A stretch of DNA of 5,347 bases from NCBI GenBank assembly GCA_947631655.1, contig CANRME010000085.1:1-5347 (forward strand), written 5' to 3'. Of the stretch, positions 5,327-5,347 are shown one piece after another. Every line of letters begins with the position of its first letter. The stretch's first letter is position 1. Source of the stretch: an uncultured Bacilli bacterium (GTDB lineage: Bacteria; Bacillota_I; Bacilli_A; RF39; UBA660). The notes beneath the pieces were generated by a model. The model was not told the origin of the DNA. It searched no databases and was given only the letters and a program-made list of their open reading frames with translations. Made by a program: the position numbers and the translations under genes.

Positions 5327-5347
5327 ATGATAAGATATACACATAAG
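5327..5347 (+). CDS. Start of a downstream gene (runs out of window)
   Basis: An ATG 5 nt after the G-rich Shine-Dalgarno-like run opens a frame (MIRYTHK) that stays open to the last base. Seven codons are too few to identify a product. Spacing to the G-run supports a real start. The terminator upstream suggests it is not simply a fourth gene of the spoVA transcript. Confidence 0.4.

Overview
The window comes from an AT-rich (about 30% G+C by eye), endospore-forming member of the Bacillota. Three things point there: close matches to Bacillus-type IF-2, RbfA and TruB; a compact spoVAC-spoVAD-spoVAE operon, which is found only in spore formers; and strong AGGAGG/GGTGATC-type ribosome binding sites. 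The standard genetic code fits. Trp is TGG, and the one AGG codon that can be checked against a conserved motif (QFRYP of SpoVAD) reads as Arg.

Layout. Positions 1-1889 hold the end of a housekeeping translation operon on the + strand: the 3' part of infB, then rbfA and truB, with start and stop codons overlapping by 8 and 11 nt. A probable terminator at 1895-1935 closes it and is partly shared with a sigma-A-like promoter. This promoter drives a lone sigma-70-family gene (1968-2636) of the SigF/SigG/SigB type. A 268-residue secreted or membrane-anchored protein of unknown function is encoded on the - strand (2637-3443). Its stop codon abuts that of the sigma gene with no base between them. 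A compact divergent control region (3444-3547) carries a sigma-A-like promoter for the unknown gene and a sigma-G-like promoter for spoVAC-spoVAD-spoVAE (3548-5292). A clear hairpin terminator overlaps the end of spoVAE. It is followed by a run of ten G just before the start of another gene that leaves the window.

How the parts fit. The spoVA genes encode the forespore inner-membrane channel for dipicolinic acid (DPA): SpoVAC and SpoVAE are membrane parts and SpoVAD is the soluble DPA-binding part. In Bacillus subtilis the spoVA operon lies next to spoIIAA-spoIIAB-sigF. Here a sigma factor is still nearby, but no anti-sigma factor or anti-anti-sigma factor gene adjoins it, and an unknown exported protein sits between it and spoVA. 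The points most worth a second look are this rearranged sigma/spoVA locus, the unknown protein, the altered SpoVAC motif, and the ten-G tract. No CRISPR array, tRNA, rRNA or insertion sequence is visible.
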